From contig QQNE01000012.1 of assembly GCA_003402735.1 (NCBI GenBank), forward strand, positions 1 to 58,504: a DNA stretch of 58,504 nucleotides, given 5' to 3'. Of the stretch, positions 41,211 through 50,728 are shown in pieces; within the stretch, counting starts at the first letter, position 1; each line of letters starts with the position of its first letter. The translations under genes and the position numbers were made by a program. This stretch comes from Verrucomicrobiota bacterium. Its GTDB lineage: Bacteria > Verrucomicrobiota > Verrucomicrobiia > Verrucomicrobiales > DEV007. The notes beneath the pieces were generated by a model that saw only the letters and a program-made list of their open reading frames with translations, made no database searches and had not been told where the DNA came from.

Positions 41211-44200
41211 TCACGGGGCGAGCGGATTGGTTCCAGCTTGAACCTCGTCACCGTCGTTCACCAGATCGCCGTCCGTGTCCGCCTGCACCGCACTCGTCAG
41301 AAGCCATCCTGCCTCGACCAAATCACAGAGCCCGTCCCCATCCGTATCGAGCAACGACCGGTCCGCGAGGAGCGCATCCACCCCGTCGGGAATTCTGTTT
41401 GCGTTGGCATCCGCCCGTCCATTGCGGGAATCGCGCGGGAGCGAATCGACCGCATCCCCAAGCCCGTCCAAATCCGAATCCCACGTCAACGGATTGGTTT
41501 TGGCCGCCCCTTCGATCTTGTCGCTGAGACCGTCGCCATCCGTGTCCGCCGCCGCCGGATCCGTGCCCCAGGTCTGTTCCTCCAGATTGCTCATCAAATC
41601 CCCGTCGAAATCCCCACGAGCGTTGCCCGCCGAGTTCCCGAAGAACGCCCGCTCCCACCAGTCGCGAAGTCCGTCCCGGTCCCGGTCCGCAAGAAACACC
41701 CCGCGATACGACGCGGCCAAAACATCTTCCACGGTCTGTCGGTCCTCATCGCTCAGGTCCCGATTGTAAAGCAGGAGATCGCCGACTCGTCCTTGAAATC
41801 CATTCCCCTCCCCTTCCCAACCACCGAGGAAACGAGGCCCGCGCACCAACGGGCTTTTGGACAGAGAGACGGATCCGGCGGATCGACGCAGCCCACCGGT
41901 ATCAATCACCGGAATCCGGTTCTGAAGACGAACCGAGACGAGGACCGCCGCCTTCGGCAGAGCGCCCCCGGCGTCCGATCGCACGGCGGGAGCGCAGACC
42001 GCCGGCTTCCAAAACTCCGCCAGCTCAAAGGCTCCACTCGTCTGCGTCCCCATGGAGAAACCAAAGCTGGAATCTCCCACCTTGGAATAATCCATGCGGG
42101 GAACCCCACCAAACGCGGAACTTTCCGAGGTGCCACGCCAAGTGGTGGCGCTCACCCGGTAAAACCGCTCCCGCGCGACGACCAGCCCCAGAAGCTCAGT
42201 CTCTGAAGTCGTGGTGGCCTCGTAGGTGGTCCGGTAATTCGCAAAATGATTGCCCAAACTGGCAACGAATAGACCGGCCACGGTGCCGGTCCCGGGTCCC
42301 CGATAGATGCCCGCCGGCAACGGACTGAGCCGGAAACCTGTCGTCACATCAAACCGACTTGGCCGCGCCGAAAAAGCGTAGGGTCGTGTCCAACGCCAAT
42401 ACGCTTCCCCCGAAGGACCATTCAAATAATCAGGATGAAACCTGAAATCGGTCTGCTCCCACGTGGAAAACGTCCGGCTGGCCGGTCGCGCCGGAGGATC
42501 ATAGAGCAACACCCTTTCTCCGGGAACAGTGCCGCCCGCCAAAAGGTAGAACTGCCCCTTGGTTCCAGCATCCACCCCGGCGGCGGCAACGCTGGCGGGA
42601 GCCGCAGTGCGTGAACCCGTGGGCACCGCCACAAAGCAGGCATGAAACGAATTGTCGGGAAGCACGGATCCGAGATCCATCTTCTCTTTCCCGGTGAACT
42701 GAATCCAAGTCCATCCCTGTTCACTCACCCGACGGGGAGCGGAATCCGTCGACGCCGTCGCATTACTTCCAACCGCGCCCCCCACCGGTTTCCAGCCGAC
42801 GACTTGCCCGCCCGTTCCGCCCAGGGTCACCCCATCATCCGGTCGAAACCAGCGCACCAGCCCGGTCGCCGGCAGGGCGAGGTTCCCACTGCAGTGAGCA
42901 AGCCAGGCCCCGCTGTAAAGTTGCACCACGCCCTCACTCCCCTTGACCCGGGCGGTCACACTCCCTTCAATCCGCCCCGGAGAATTGCCCGCTTTGAGGT
43001 AAATCCGGGCCACTCCCGCCGAATCCGTCCGCACCGATACGGTCTGTGCCGTTCCGGAATCGCCCCCCGCCACTGAAGACAACATCCCACCACCCCGGGT
43101 GATTGCGAACGTAACCGGGGCGTTGGCCAAGGAACGTTTCCCTGCCTTCACCCGAAAAGCGATGGCCTGCCTCACCCACTGACCCGGGGGCGTCACCGGA
43201 CCATTCGTCAGAGGATCCACCGTGAACACCACGGTCTGGCCGTCGTAATAATCCAGCGGATCCCTTCCGACCGCCCGCAACTCGGCGCCATCCAGGGTCC
43301 CATCCCGATCCGTGTCCCGCACAGCCGGATCCGTGCCATACACGCTCTGCTCTTCCCAGTCCGACACCAAATCCCCGTCGCTGTCCGCAGGGGTCAGCGC
43401 CACCGTCCGGTAAAACCGGGGAATCCGCTGCGCGGCATTCAAGACGACCGGATCTTTGACCTCCAGAATCTGGTTGTTCCCCGCGAGAACACTCCCGAGT
43501 TGCGTCCACCCCGTCGCCCCGGCCATCCGCCGCTCCACCCGATAACGGCACCCGGACACGGTGGCGACCCGCACCCAAACCTCCTCGCCCCCGCCGGTGA
43601 CCGGGCGAACCTGCAAGACCGGCCGTCCCGGCGCGTCGAACATCCGGGGATTCCCACCCAACAGACTCTCCGCCAAGTTGGTCAATCCATCCTCATCCAG
43701 GTCGGCTCCCGGCTGCATGGCAAGATCAGCACTCCCATGCGCCTTCTCCCATCCATCCGCGAGCCGGTCCCGGTCCCGATCGATGATTTGGGCGAACAGG
43801 GACCGACTGGTCTTCACGGCCGATGAGACCGTAGGCAGCCGCAGCACGATCGGTGGCAACGAAGCGGGCCGAATCACAAAAAAGGGTGCCCCGGCCGGCA
43901 CCTTGACCGCGGCCGGATTCACCGCCCGCCCCAACACCGACTTCCACCCGACCGGCCGAGCCGTCTGGTAATAAAACTGCTCCCAAGCCTGGAGATCGGG
44001 CGACCAGATCACCAACCGATCCGCCGTTTCCACACTCCGACCAGTCGCCAACCCGGTGGAGGCGCTACGCCCGAAAATGCCGAGCGTCGAAGCCAGGGTG
44101 AACTCCCTCCCGTCCGGCCGAAACACCGGATTCCACAACTCTTCCGGTGCCCCCACCGGGGTCGGCTGAATCGGAAACGCCCCGGTGGTGAGTCGCGCCG

Positions 44201-44951
44201 ACCCAGTGAACATCAGTCGCCGCGCCGAAGTCGCCTGAGCACTCCGCCGATAAATGACGGGGCGGTTCACCTCTTGCACCACCGTTCCCCCGACGTTGTC
44301 CGAAGCCGGGTCCGTCGAGGTCGCAACCACCCAACGCGCCTCGCCCCCCTCCGGTTTCGCCGCCCAAACCGCCCCTCCCGGAAAGCTCACCTCATCGGCC
44401 TTTCCCGGAACGGCGGCGGTCTGCACTCCTGCCGCTGACGCTTCCCCCAAAAACTCCCCGACCGTCCACAGCGGAATCACCGCCAACGAATCCCCCGGCT
44501 TCAGCAACGACTCCAGGACCGGTCCCGCAAACGGCGCCCCGCGAAACACCGGGCCATAGGTCCAATCTGCCGCCCCCTCCACCGGGCTGCCAAACAGCGC
44601 CCGACCCACTCCAAGCCCTCCGCGAGGCCACCACACCGCAGTGTCCGCCGGATCCGGAAACGTCCCAAACCATGCGGACGTGATCCTGCCCGCGTCGATC
44701 ACCGTCCCCACCTTCCCGCCTCCCGATGCCGACGGCAAGAGCAGCGGCACCAACGGCTCCCTCTTTCCAGGGGCAACACTCGCCTCCCAAATGCCCACGA
44801 CTTCACTCGATGCCTCCTGCGCCCAAACGGAACCGAATCCGCCCAGACCATAAGCCATCGCGACAAACGAAAGAAGGGAAGCCGGAACAAGCCCCGTCAT
44901 CGAAACTCGGATCACAAAATCCATAGACTTGTATCGCATCACCCGTTCCAT
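41211..44951 (-). CDS. Very large secreted protein with calcium-type (TSP3-like) repeats
   Basis: 1246 residues. An N-terminal hydrophobic segment ends at VWA-QEA, giving a signal peptide; starts at 44951, 44939 or 44924 are all possible. The sequence contains about eleven DxDxDG-type modules (DTDGDGLSD, DSDGDLVSDWEE, DRDRDGLRDWW), which bind calcium in thrombospondin type 3 repeats. They are scattered in two clusters, near residues 390-560 and 1100-1246. Between them is a LamG/concanavalin-like part (LPATGLVRWFRPDDGVTLGG). Surface adhesion or matrix role is plausible. It is divergent from the zinc-ribbon gene. Confidence 0.8.
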   Translation of the reverse strand: MERVMRYKSMDFVIRVSMTGLVPASLLSFVAMAYGLGGFGSVWAQEASSEVVGIWEASVAPGKREPLVPLLLPSASGGGKVGTVIDAGRITSAWFGTFPDPADTAVWWPRGGLGVGRALFGSPVEGAADWTYGPVFRGAPFAGPVLESLLKPGDSLAVIPLWTVGEFLGEASAAGVQTAAVPGKADEVSFPGGAVWAAKPEGGEARWVVATSTDPASDNVGGTVVQEVNRPVIYRRSAQATSARRLMFTGSARLTTGAFPIQPTPVGAPEELWNPVFRPDGREFTLASTLGIFGRSASTGLATGRSVETADRLVIWSPDLQAWEQFYYQTARPVGWKSVLGRAVNPAAVKVPAGAPFFVIRPASLPPIVLRLPTVSSAVKTSRSLFAQIIDRDRDRLADGWEKAHGSADLAMQPGADLDEDGLTNLAESLLGGNPRMFDAPGRPVLQVRPVTGGGEEVWVRVATVSGCRYRVERRMAGATGWTQLGSVLAGNNQILEVKDPVVLNAAQRIPRFYRTVALTPADSDGDLVSDWEEQSVYGTDPAVRDTDRDGTLDGAELRAVGRDPLDYYDGQTVVFTVDPLTNGPVTPPGQWVRQAIAFRVKAGKRSLANAPVTFAITRGGGMLSSVAGGDSGTAQTVSVRTDSAGVARIYLKAGNSPGRIEGSVTARVKGSEGVVQLYSGAWLAHCSGNLALPATGLVRWFRPDDGVTLGGTGGQVVGWKPVGGAVGSNATASTDSAPRRVSEQGWTWIQFTGKEKMDLGSVLPDNSFHACFVAVPTGSRTAAPASVAAAGVDAGTKGQFYLLAGGTVPGERVLLYDPPARPASRTFSTWEQTDFRFHPDYLNGPSGEAYWRWTRPYAFSARPSRFDVTTGFRLSPLPAGIYRGPGTGTVAGLFVASLGNHFANYRTTYEATTTSETELLGLVVARERFYRVSATTWRGTSESSAFGGVPRMDYSKVGDSSFGFSMGTQTSGAFELAEFWKPAVCAPAVRSDAGGALPKAAVLVSVRLQNRIPVIDTGGLRRSAGSVSLSKSPLVRGPRFLGGWEGEGNGFQGRVGDLLLYNRDLSDEDRQTVEDVLAASYRGVFLADRDRDGLRDWWERAFFGNSAGNARGDFDGDLMSNLEEQTWGTDPAAADTDGDGLSDKIEGAAKTNPLTWDSDLDGLGDAVDSLPRDSRNGRADANANRIPDGVDALLADRSLLDTDGDGLCDLVEAGWLLTSAVQADTDGDLVNDGDEVQAGTNPLAP

Positions 44952-45036
44952 AACAATTCAAAAGATTCGATCCAACCTGCACCCGCGCGTCACGCCGGCA
45001 GATCGCACGACAACGTCAATCGCCCCACCCTTTTCC

Positions 45037-45276
45037 ATGTCCCTCTCGCCCCAAGATCGCTACATCTGCCCCGGCTGCGGCGAGTCCGTCCGGGTCGGCA
45101 CCTCTGGATGTCGCCGTTGCGCCAGAGAACAGGACGACGACGAATTCGACTACGATGCGTTCGTTCGCGAAGAGTTCGGAAACCCGCTGAAACCGAAAAA
45201 CATCGCCTGGATCTGGTGGATCACCGCGGTTCTCCTCCTCGCCGTCTTTGCGTGGAGCCTGTTCGGCACTCACTGA
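45037..45276 (+). CDS. Small zinc-ribbon membrane protein
   Basis: 79 residues. Two Cys-x2-Cys pairs (C11/C14 in CPGCG and C25/C28 in CRRC) form a zinc ribbon. An acidic linker (DDDEFDYD) and one C-terminal membrane helix (IAWIWWITAVLLLAVFAWSL) follow. The ribbon would face the cytoplasm. Its last seven bases overlap the end of the convergent octaheme gene. Function unknown. Confidence 0.75.
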   Translation: MSLSPQDRYICPGCGESVRVGTSGCRRCAREQDDDEFDYDAFVREEFGNPLKPKNIAWIWWITAVLLLAVFAWSLFGTH

Positions 45277-47573
45277 GCGGAGCGCGACAAAAACTCCTGA
45301 GCCAAGTCCTCACGACCGGCTTCCCGGCAAATGGCGGCCGCGCCCCCGGCATACTCCTGATTGCGCGGCTCCAGCTCCATCGCTTTTCGGAGATACGGCA
45401 ACGCCTCATCAAATGTTCCCAGGGTATGATACCCGACCCCGATGAAGTAATGGAGGTCCGCCCGGCCGGGCATCAGTTCCACCGCCTTCCGCAGCGCGTC
45501 CACCCCTTCCCGATAACGCTTCGCCCGGATCAGATAACGTCCCCAAGATTCATGGGCATAGCCGTCTCCCGGCTGCAGGGTCACCCCTTCGCGCAATACC
45601 GGTTCCGCCTCCGCCAGCCGACCGTTGGCAAAGAGAAACTCCGCAAAATTCACCCGGGCCGGGACAAACAACGGATCCAGAACTATGGCGCGTCGATAAC
45701 ATGCCTCCGCTTTTCCGGGCTCCCCCTTGGCCAGATAGAATTCCGCCAGGGCAAGCCGGGATTCCGGCACATCGGCAACCGCCTCCTGCATCTCCACATA
45801 CTCCGACTCGGCACTGTTCAAGGCCTTGAGCGCCCCCTCGCTGATTCCCTCCCGGGGCACGCCCGCCAAAACTCGGCCCGCCTCCACGCGCACCGCGCGC
45901 AGCGGATCCACCAACATCCTGGACAAAGCCTCCCAACGCTGTCCCAAAGGAAGCTGTTCCAGAAACGTCACCGCCTGCCGCCTGACCATGGGATCCGGGT
46001 CATCCAGTTTTTCCCGCGCCAAAGCGATCGACCGCTCCGACGGCCCCTCCTCCATCAGATCCAAGACACTGGCCCGTGCGATCGATGGGGTCGCTCCAGA
46101 CCGCGCCAACGCCGCCAATTCTTTTTCCCAGACTTGCACGTCCCTTCGCCCCCGGGCCAGAACCTCACCATAACCGGGCCGGTCCCGTTCCCCCCACCAT
46201 TTCACAAACGCCTCGGCGGCCCAGCCGGTGTCCCGGTCCTTGTGACAATTGTTGCAGGCGTTCGGCGTTCCGTATTGCAGGCTCCAATCCGGCCTGGGAA
46301 TCCGGATGCTATGATCGTGCCGCTTGTCCACTACCATGTAATTCTTTGAGGGCATGTGACATTCCACGCACGAAGCCCCAGCGGAACCTGCCGCATGAAA
46401 GTGATGCGCTGCGGTGTCGTATCTGGCCGGCTGATGACAACGCACACACAGCAGATTCCCCTCCGCGAGCGGGCGCATCGTGTGGGGATGATGGCAGTCC
46501 GTGCACCGCACGTTGTTGTGGTGCATCTTGCTCTGAACGAAGGAGCCGTATTCATACACTTCCTCGTGAATCTGACCATCGCCGTGGTAGTGAACCCGCG
46601 TCAACGGCGTGGGCACATAGCTGTCCAGATAACGCTGCCCCATAAATCTCTGGGCCTGCAGTGGTTGGCGGTGGGAATGACAGGGAGCACACGTCTCCAA
46701 CTGCACTTGCGACGTCAGCGGCACCGAACGCTTCGGCTGTCCCGTCTCCGCGTCCAGCCCCCAGGCACCAGGCTGAGGCTCCCGCAACGCCACCAGCAAC
46801 CCGGCACCGCTCTCGCCGTTGGCCATCGCCCCCGATTGCGCCCAGGCAATGTGCCGGGAACCCGGTCCATGACAGGCCTCACAGGCCACGTTCAAATCAG
46901 ACCAGGATGTCCGATACACTCCCTCCCCGCTGTCATAGTTCTTCGCCAGGTTGGTGGAGTGGCAGTCCGCGCACATGTAATTCCAATTGAAGTGGCGCCT
47001 CGTCCAATGCAGCGGGTCACTCGGAGGAATCTCCTCACCCGGATACAAATGAAACCACTTCTGACCACCCTCCGCCGCAGGGCGGGTGTCCCAACAAATC
47101 TGCAAGGCCTGGAATCGCCCCCCCGGAAACTCGATGAGATACTGCTGCAGCGGCTCAATCCCGAAGGTGTAGGCAATCGGGAAATCCCGACGCCTCCCTT
47201 CCCCATCTTCCGTGTTTACCCAAAAACCACCGTCCTTCCGAAAAAATCGCGACTTGTGCCCGAAATGCTCAAACTCCACCCCACTGAAATCGCCCAGCAC
47301 GGTCTCCTCCGTGGCGTGCTGCATGGCGGCAAAATGCGTCGATTGCCGCCACTCCTCATAGGCCGCCTGATGACACCCCCGACACGATTCCGCCCCGGTA
47401 TACGCAAAGCCCTCGGACGGATTCCTCACCGGTTCCCGGAAGAGTTCCGCCACCAACTCCTGCTGGGAGGGAGGCCCGCTTTGCGCCATCTTCGCCCTCT
47501 CCTCCCGGCATGAGGAGACGACCAAGACCGCCAGCAGCAGCAAACTTCTGTTCCGAAGCGCGTCGAAAACCAT
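45270..47573 (-). CDS. Octaheme c-type cytochrome lipoprotein with HEAT and TPR repeats
   Basis: 767 residues. The signal ends in a lipobox (VVSSC, Cys22). Eight haem-binding CxxCH motifs follow in order: CRGCH, CADCH, CEACH, CAPCH, CTDCH, CVRCH, CVECH and CNNCH. The first ~420 residues therefore hold a multihaem electron carrier of the cytochrome c552/NrfA-like architecture class. HEAT-like repeats come next (LDDPDPMVRRQAVTFLEQLP), then at least three TPRs (LALAEFYLAKGEPGKAEACY, LRKAMELEPRNQEYAGG). A fusion of this kind suggests an extracytoplasmic redox protein docked to a partner through its TPRs. Nitrite reductase-specific residues were not identified, so the electron acceptor is open. 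Confidence 0.88.
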   Translation of the reverse strand: MVFDALRNRSLLLLAVLVVSSCREERAKMAQSGPPSQQELVAELFREPVRNPSEGFAYTGAESCRGCHQAAYEEWRQSTHFAAMQHATEETVLGDFSGVEFEHFGHKSRFFRKDGGFWVNTEDGEGRRRDFPIAYTFGIEPLQQYLIEFPGGRFQALQICWDTRPAAEGGQKWFHLYPGEEIPPSDPLHWTRRHFNWNYMCADCHSTNLAKNYDSGEGVYRTSWSDLNVACEACHGPGSRHIAWAQSGAMANGESGAGLLVALREPQPGAWGLDAETGQPKRSVPLTSQVQLETCAPCHSHRQPLQAQRFMGQRYLDSYVPTPLTRVHYHGDGQIHEEVYEYGSFVQSKMHHNNVRCTDCHHPHTMRPLAEGNLLCVRCHQPARYDTAAHHFHAAGSAGASCVECHMPSKNYMVVDKRHDHSIRIPRPDWSLQYGTPNACNNCHKDRDTGWAAEAFVKWWGERDRPGYGEVLARGRRDVQVWEKELAALARSGATPSIARASVLDLMEEGPSERSIALAREKLDDPDPMVRRQAVTFLEQLPLGQRWEALSRMLVDPLRAVRVEAGRVLAGVPREGISEGALKALNSAESEYVEMQEAVADVPESRLALAEFYLAKGEPGKAEACYRRAIVLDPLFVPARVNFAEFLFANGRLAEAEPVLREGVTLQPGDGYAHESWGRYLIRAKRYREGVDALRKAVELMPGRADLHYFIGVGYHTLGTFDEALPYLRKAMELEPRNQEYAGGAAAICREAGREDLAQEFLSRSAQ

Positions 47574-47624
47574 CGACCCGCACTTTACGCCTCTCTGGCT
47601 CAGACGCCAAACAAAGTGAAGGAA

Positions 47625-48128
47625 TCAGAGACCCGGCATCGCCTGATAGGTCGACTGAAAGAGAGCCTGATCCACCACCCAGACATCCGCGGGAAACTCG
47701 ATGTCACGTTCACTCAACTTTTTGAGCAGGTAGTCGCCCGGCTTCCCGGACAACACGCCCCACCCGGAGTGAACCACAAACTCGTGCCCCACCTGCGCCG
47801 CCATCACGCCCGAACTCTCCGGGAGCGGAGAGAACTCGGCCCACTCCAAGCCCTGACCATCCCGCGAAACTTGACCGGTCTCCCCATACTTGGCGCGCAG
47901 CGTGGATTCCGCCTGGACCCAGTATTCACCGGCGACGCCCCGGCAGACCCAATCCCCCGGCTTGGCCTGGAGTTCACCCTCGCGACTCACCACCGTCTCC
48001 GGCGTCACCACCAACCGCGCCCAGACCGGAACGATCTTGCGGGCGGCGAACCAGGAACCAGAACGGTTGACTTCTTGAACAATGGCGAGGTTGTCAGGAT
48101 GCATACCCGTTGGAGTCTGCAAGCGCAA
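47625..48128 (-). CDS. Hypothetical protein with two PGDW/PGDY modules
   Basis: 167 residues. KPGDWVCRGVAGEYWVQAES and, later, KPGDYLLKKLSERDIEF followed by WVVDQALFQSTYQAM show two related modules of the PGDW-V/L-xxG type that occur singly in phage and bacterial proteins; this recognition is from memory. No signal peptide or membrane helix, so probably cytoplasmic. It is transcribed in the same direction as the genes on either side, 51 bases before the octaheme gene and 47 bases after the TMEM43 gene. Confidence 0.7.
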   Translation of the reverse strand: MRLQTPTGMHPDNLAIVQEVNRSGSWFAARKIVPVWARLVVTPETVVSREGELQAKPGDWVCRGVAGEYWVQAESTLRAKYGETGQVSRDGQGLEWAEFSPLPESSGVMAAQVGHEFVVHSGWGVLSGKPGDYLLKKLSERDIEFPADVWVVDQALFQSTYQAMPGL

Positions 48129-48175
48129 GGATCAAAGGGCAAGCGGAATCGCAAAATGGCCCGTTGAAACCCAGG

Positions 48176-49324
48176 TCAGGCAACTTGGCTGGCCCGTTTC
48201 ATGCGCCGACCCACAACGACAAACAAGCCCACAGTGACCACCAGCAACGGCACCCCGATGAGCGGCCGGAACGCCAACCAAGCCAGCGCAATGGTGGCAC
48301 TGGACAGGGCCGCCGCCAACAGGAAGGCCACCAATCCCGTGCCCGCCCCGACCAAGCTGCCAGCCAACGGAATGACACTGGCAAGAACCTTGAGCGGATG
48401 AAAGATGAGACTGAGCCCGATCCCCATCAAAAACGCAAAGACCAGGCGCAAGATCCACGTCAGGAAGCGATTCTCCTCGTGCGCCATCTGAAACATCGCC
48501 TCCGCACTGTGGACCCCGTCCTCAATCAGTTCCACCTTGGTGTTTCCGGCCGGAACCGGCTCCAGCGTGTCCCGCACTTGCCGGGCCACAATCGTCACCT
48601 CGTGCGGCCGCACCACCTCAAACTCCACCCGATGATCTCCCACCACCGGCTGCGCGGGATTCTCCCCAAAATAGAGACTCGTCCCAGTGGCCTTGGCCTT
48701 GGCGCGGATCGACTCCGGCAGCGCTTCCACCGCCGGGGCCGGATAGTCCTCCCACCCGCCGATCCCAGACACCAAGCTGGCCGGCAATCTGAAGGCCCCG
48801 GCAGTCACGTCAGGCGCCGCGAAGGAGTCTGACGGAAACATCATCTCTGTCGGATTCTCATGCCCTTCAGGTTTCTTGAAGTCAGACGAGTCATTCACCC
48901 CACTGCTCCACTCCTTGCGATAGGTGTAGGTCGTCGTCGTTGTCGAAGAACCACCAACTTTTTCCTCCGTCTTGCTCTTCTTCTCCTCCTCCCACTGATA
49001 CATCTCCACCGTCCGGCGCAGTTTCAACGCCGGCTCCGCAATCCCGAACGTGTCGTCCTTCACCCCTTGCTTGGTCGTGGCCTCCGCACTGAAATGAATC
49101 GCCTTCCCATCCGCCGCCGCATCCAGCGTTTTCCCATCCACCGAAATGGTCTGGCCCGCGACCTCTTTCAAACCTCGCGTCCGGTCGATGAACCGCTTTT
49201 CGTTCCAGGTCAGGGCCGGAAATGCGCCGATGAACAGGACCAATCCCACCACAATTCCGCCGAACGCGTTGCGGATGCGCGAGAACCAGGACTCCGTGGT
49301 GACTTCGGTGATGACGTCGTTCAT
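48176..49324 (-). CDS. TMEM43-family membrane protein
   Basis: 382 residues. The N-terminal helix with the family motif SWFSRIRNAFGGIVVGLVLF and LTWNEKRF is followed by a long soluble domain and four closely spaced hydrophobic helices (about 293-370). TMEM43-type bacterial proteins are widespread but have no assigned activity; the eukaryotic namesake is an inner-nuclear-membrane protein. The gene is divergent from trpS across 110 bases that contain an inverted repeat. Confidence 0.85.
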   Translation of the reverse strand: MNDVITEVTTESWFSRIRNAFGGIVVGLVLFIGAFPALTWNEKRFIDRTRGLKEVAGQTISVDGKTLDAAADGKAIHFSAEATTKQGVKDDTFGIAEPALKLRRTVEMYQWEEEKKSKTEEKVGGSSTTTTTYTYRKEWSSGVNDSSDFKKPEGHENPTEMMFPSDSFAAPDVTAGAFRLPASLVSGIGGWEDYPAPAVEALPESIRAKAKATGTSLYFGENPAQPVVGDHRVEFEVVRPHEVTIVARQVRDTLEPVPAGNTKVELIEDGVHSAEAMFQMAHEENRFLTWILRLVFAFLMGIGLSLIFHPLKVLASVIPLAGSLVGAGTGLVAFLLAAALSSATIALAWLAFRPLIGVPLLVVTVGLFVVVGRRMKRASQVA

Positions 49325-49355
49325 ACGATCTCAATCCTAGCATTCTCCCAAAGAA

Positions 49356-49380
49356 AGAACAAGAAAGCAAGGCTTGTTCT
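49356..49380. promoter_or_regulatory. Inverted repeat between TMEM43 and trpS
   Basis: AGAACAAG (49356-49363) and its exact complement CTTGTTCT (49373-49380) flank a 9-base spacer. It lies midway between two divergent start codons, 54 bases before trpS. An operator or leader hairpin is possible; nothing more specific can be said. Confidence 0.4.
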
Positions 49381-49434
49381 GCGACTTCTGTCCGCCTCAC
49401 CTTGACATGCCTTCTTCCAGGGAAAGATTCAGGG

Positions 49435-50397
49435 ATGCGCATCCTCAGCGGAATCCAACCCTCAGGCAAACTCCACCTCGGAAACTACTTCGGGATGATG
49501 CAACCAGCCATCGCCCTCCAGGACGAAGGTGAGGCCTTCTATTTCATCGCGGATTATCACTCCCTCACCACCGTGACCAATCCGGCGGAACTGCGCCAGA
49601 ACGTGCGGGACGTGGCCATCGACTTTCTCGCCTGCGGCTTGGACCCGGCCAAGGCGGTCTTCTTCCGCCAGTCAGACGTCCCCGAGGTGACGGAACTCAG
49701 TTGGCTCTTGAGTTGCGTCTGCCCCATGGGCCTCCTGGAACGCTGCCACTCTTACAAGGACAAGACGGCACGGGGTCTTGAAGCCACCCACGGCCTGTTC
49801 GCCTACCCGATCCTCATGGCAGCTGACATCCTGCTTTACGACAGCGACATCGTCCCCGTCGGCAAGGATCAGAAACAACATGTCGAGGTGACCCGTGACC
49901 TCGCCCTCAAGATGAACCACCTTTACGGCGAGGGCCTGCTCCGCATCCCCCAACCGCGCATCCGCGAATCCTCCGCCGCCGTTCCCGGCACCGATGGCGC
50001 CAAGATGAGCAAAAGTTACCGCAACACCATTCCCCTCTTCGAGACCGCCAAGGTCACGGAGAAATTGATCAAGGGAATCAAGACCGATTCAACCCCCGTC
50101 GAAGATCCCAAGGATCCCTCCGATTCCATCATCGTCGATCTGTTCCGCTTGGTCGCTTCCCCGGGCGAAGTGGAAGTGATGGAAGAGGCTTTCCGCAAAG
50201 GAGGCACTGGCTACGGCGACTTCAAAAAAAGGCTCTTCAGCGCCATCTGGGAACACTTTGAGCCCATGCGCGCCGGCCGCGCCGAACTCGAAGCCAACCC
50301 GGATCAGGTCGATGCCATTCTCCGCGCCGGAGCCGAAAAGGCCCGATCAGTCGCCGCCAAAGTCCTCTCCCGCGTGCGACAAGCAGTCGGCTTGTGA
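49435..50397 (+). CDS. trpS: Tryptophan-tRNA ligase
   Basis: 320 residues; class I synthetase charging tRNA-Trp. The HIGH-type motif is HLGN at 14-17 (GKLHLGNYFG) and the second signature is KMSKS (GAKMSKSYRNT). SYKDK and YPILMAADILLYD are further bacterial TrpS motifs. The ATG at 49435 begins exactly at the conserved MRILSGIQPSG; an ATG at 49402 adds eleven unconserved residues. Confidence 0.95.
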   Translation: MRILSGIQPSGKLHLGNYFGMMQPAIALQDEGEAFYFIADYHSLTTVTNPAELRQNVRDVAIDFLACGLDPAKAVFFRQSDVPEVTELSWLLSCVCPMGLLERCHSYKDKTARGLEATHGLFAYPILMAADILLYDSDIVPVGKDQKQHVEVTRDLALKMNHLYGEGLLRIPQPRIRESSAAVPGTDGAKMSKSYRNTIPLFETAKVTEKLIKGIKTDSTPVEDPKDPSDSIIVDLFRLVASPGEVEVMEEAFRKGGTGYGDFKKRLFSAIWEHFEPMRAGRAELEANPDQVDAILRAGAEKARSVAAKVLSRVRQAVGL

Positions 50398-50486
50398 ACT
50401 GCTTTGGTTCAAATCGCTTGCATCCATCTCCCCGCGATAGAATATCGATCTCAGGAAAGTTTGCCTGGAGAAACCAGATTTCACCC

Positions 50487-50723
50487 ATGTTCGGGAATCG
50501 CGACCAACAGTCCTCGTCCGAGGAACCGCTGCACACCGAGAAAATCATCACGGACCGTAAGATTTTCTTTCTGGACCTCAAAGAGAACGACCGGGGACGT
50601 TTCGTGAAAATCACGGAAGACGTCCGCGGCCGCCGCGACACCATCATGGTGCCGATGGAAAATCTCGATGAGTTCCTGGATGCCCTCAACAACATCCGGG
50701 ATATCGATCAAGATCTCGACTAA
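50487..50723 (+). CDS. PUR-domain (DUF3276) nucleic-acid-binding protein
   Basis: 78 residues. The core TEKIITDRKIFFLDLKENDR followed by GRFVKITEDVRGRRDTIMVP is one PUR repeat, as in the Purα family of single-stranded DNA/RNA-binding proteins. It would dimerise to form a full domain. ATG 50487 is chosen as the start of the compact domain. Regulatory target unknown. It lies 89 bases after trpS and could be transcribed with it. Confidence 0.85.
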   Translation: MFGNRDQQSSSEEPLHTEKIITDRKIFFLDLKENDRGRFVKITEDVRGRRDTIMVPMENLDEFLDALNNIRDIDQDLD

Positions 50724-50728
50724 AAGAT

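Noticed and set aside
41275-41769. Repeated GTCCCCATCCGTATC-like units as a DNA repeat array
   Set aside because: They are the codons of DxDxDG calcium-type modules in the large secreted protein and vary in sequence and spacing.
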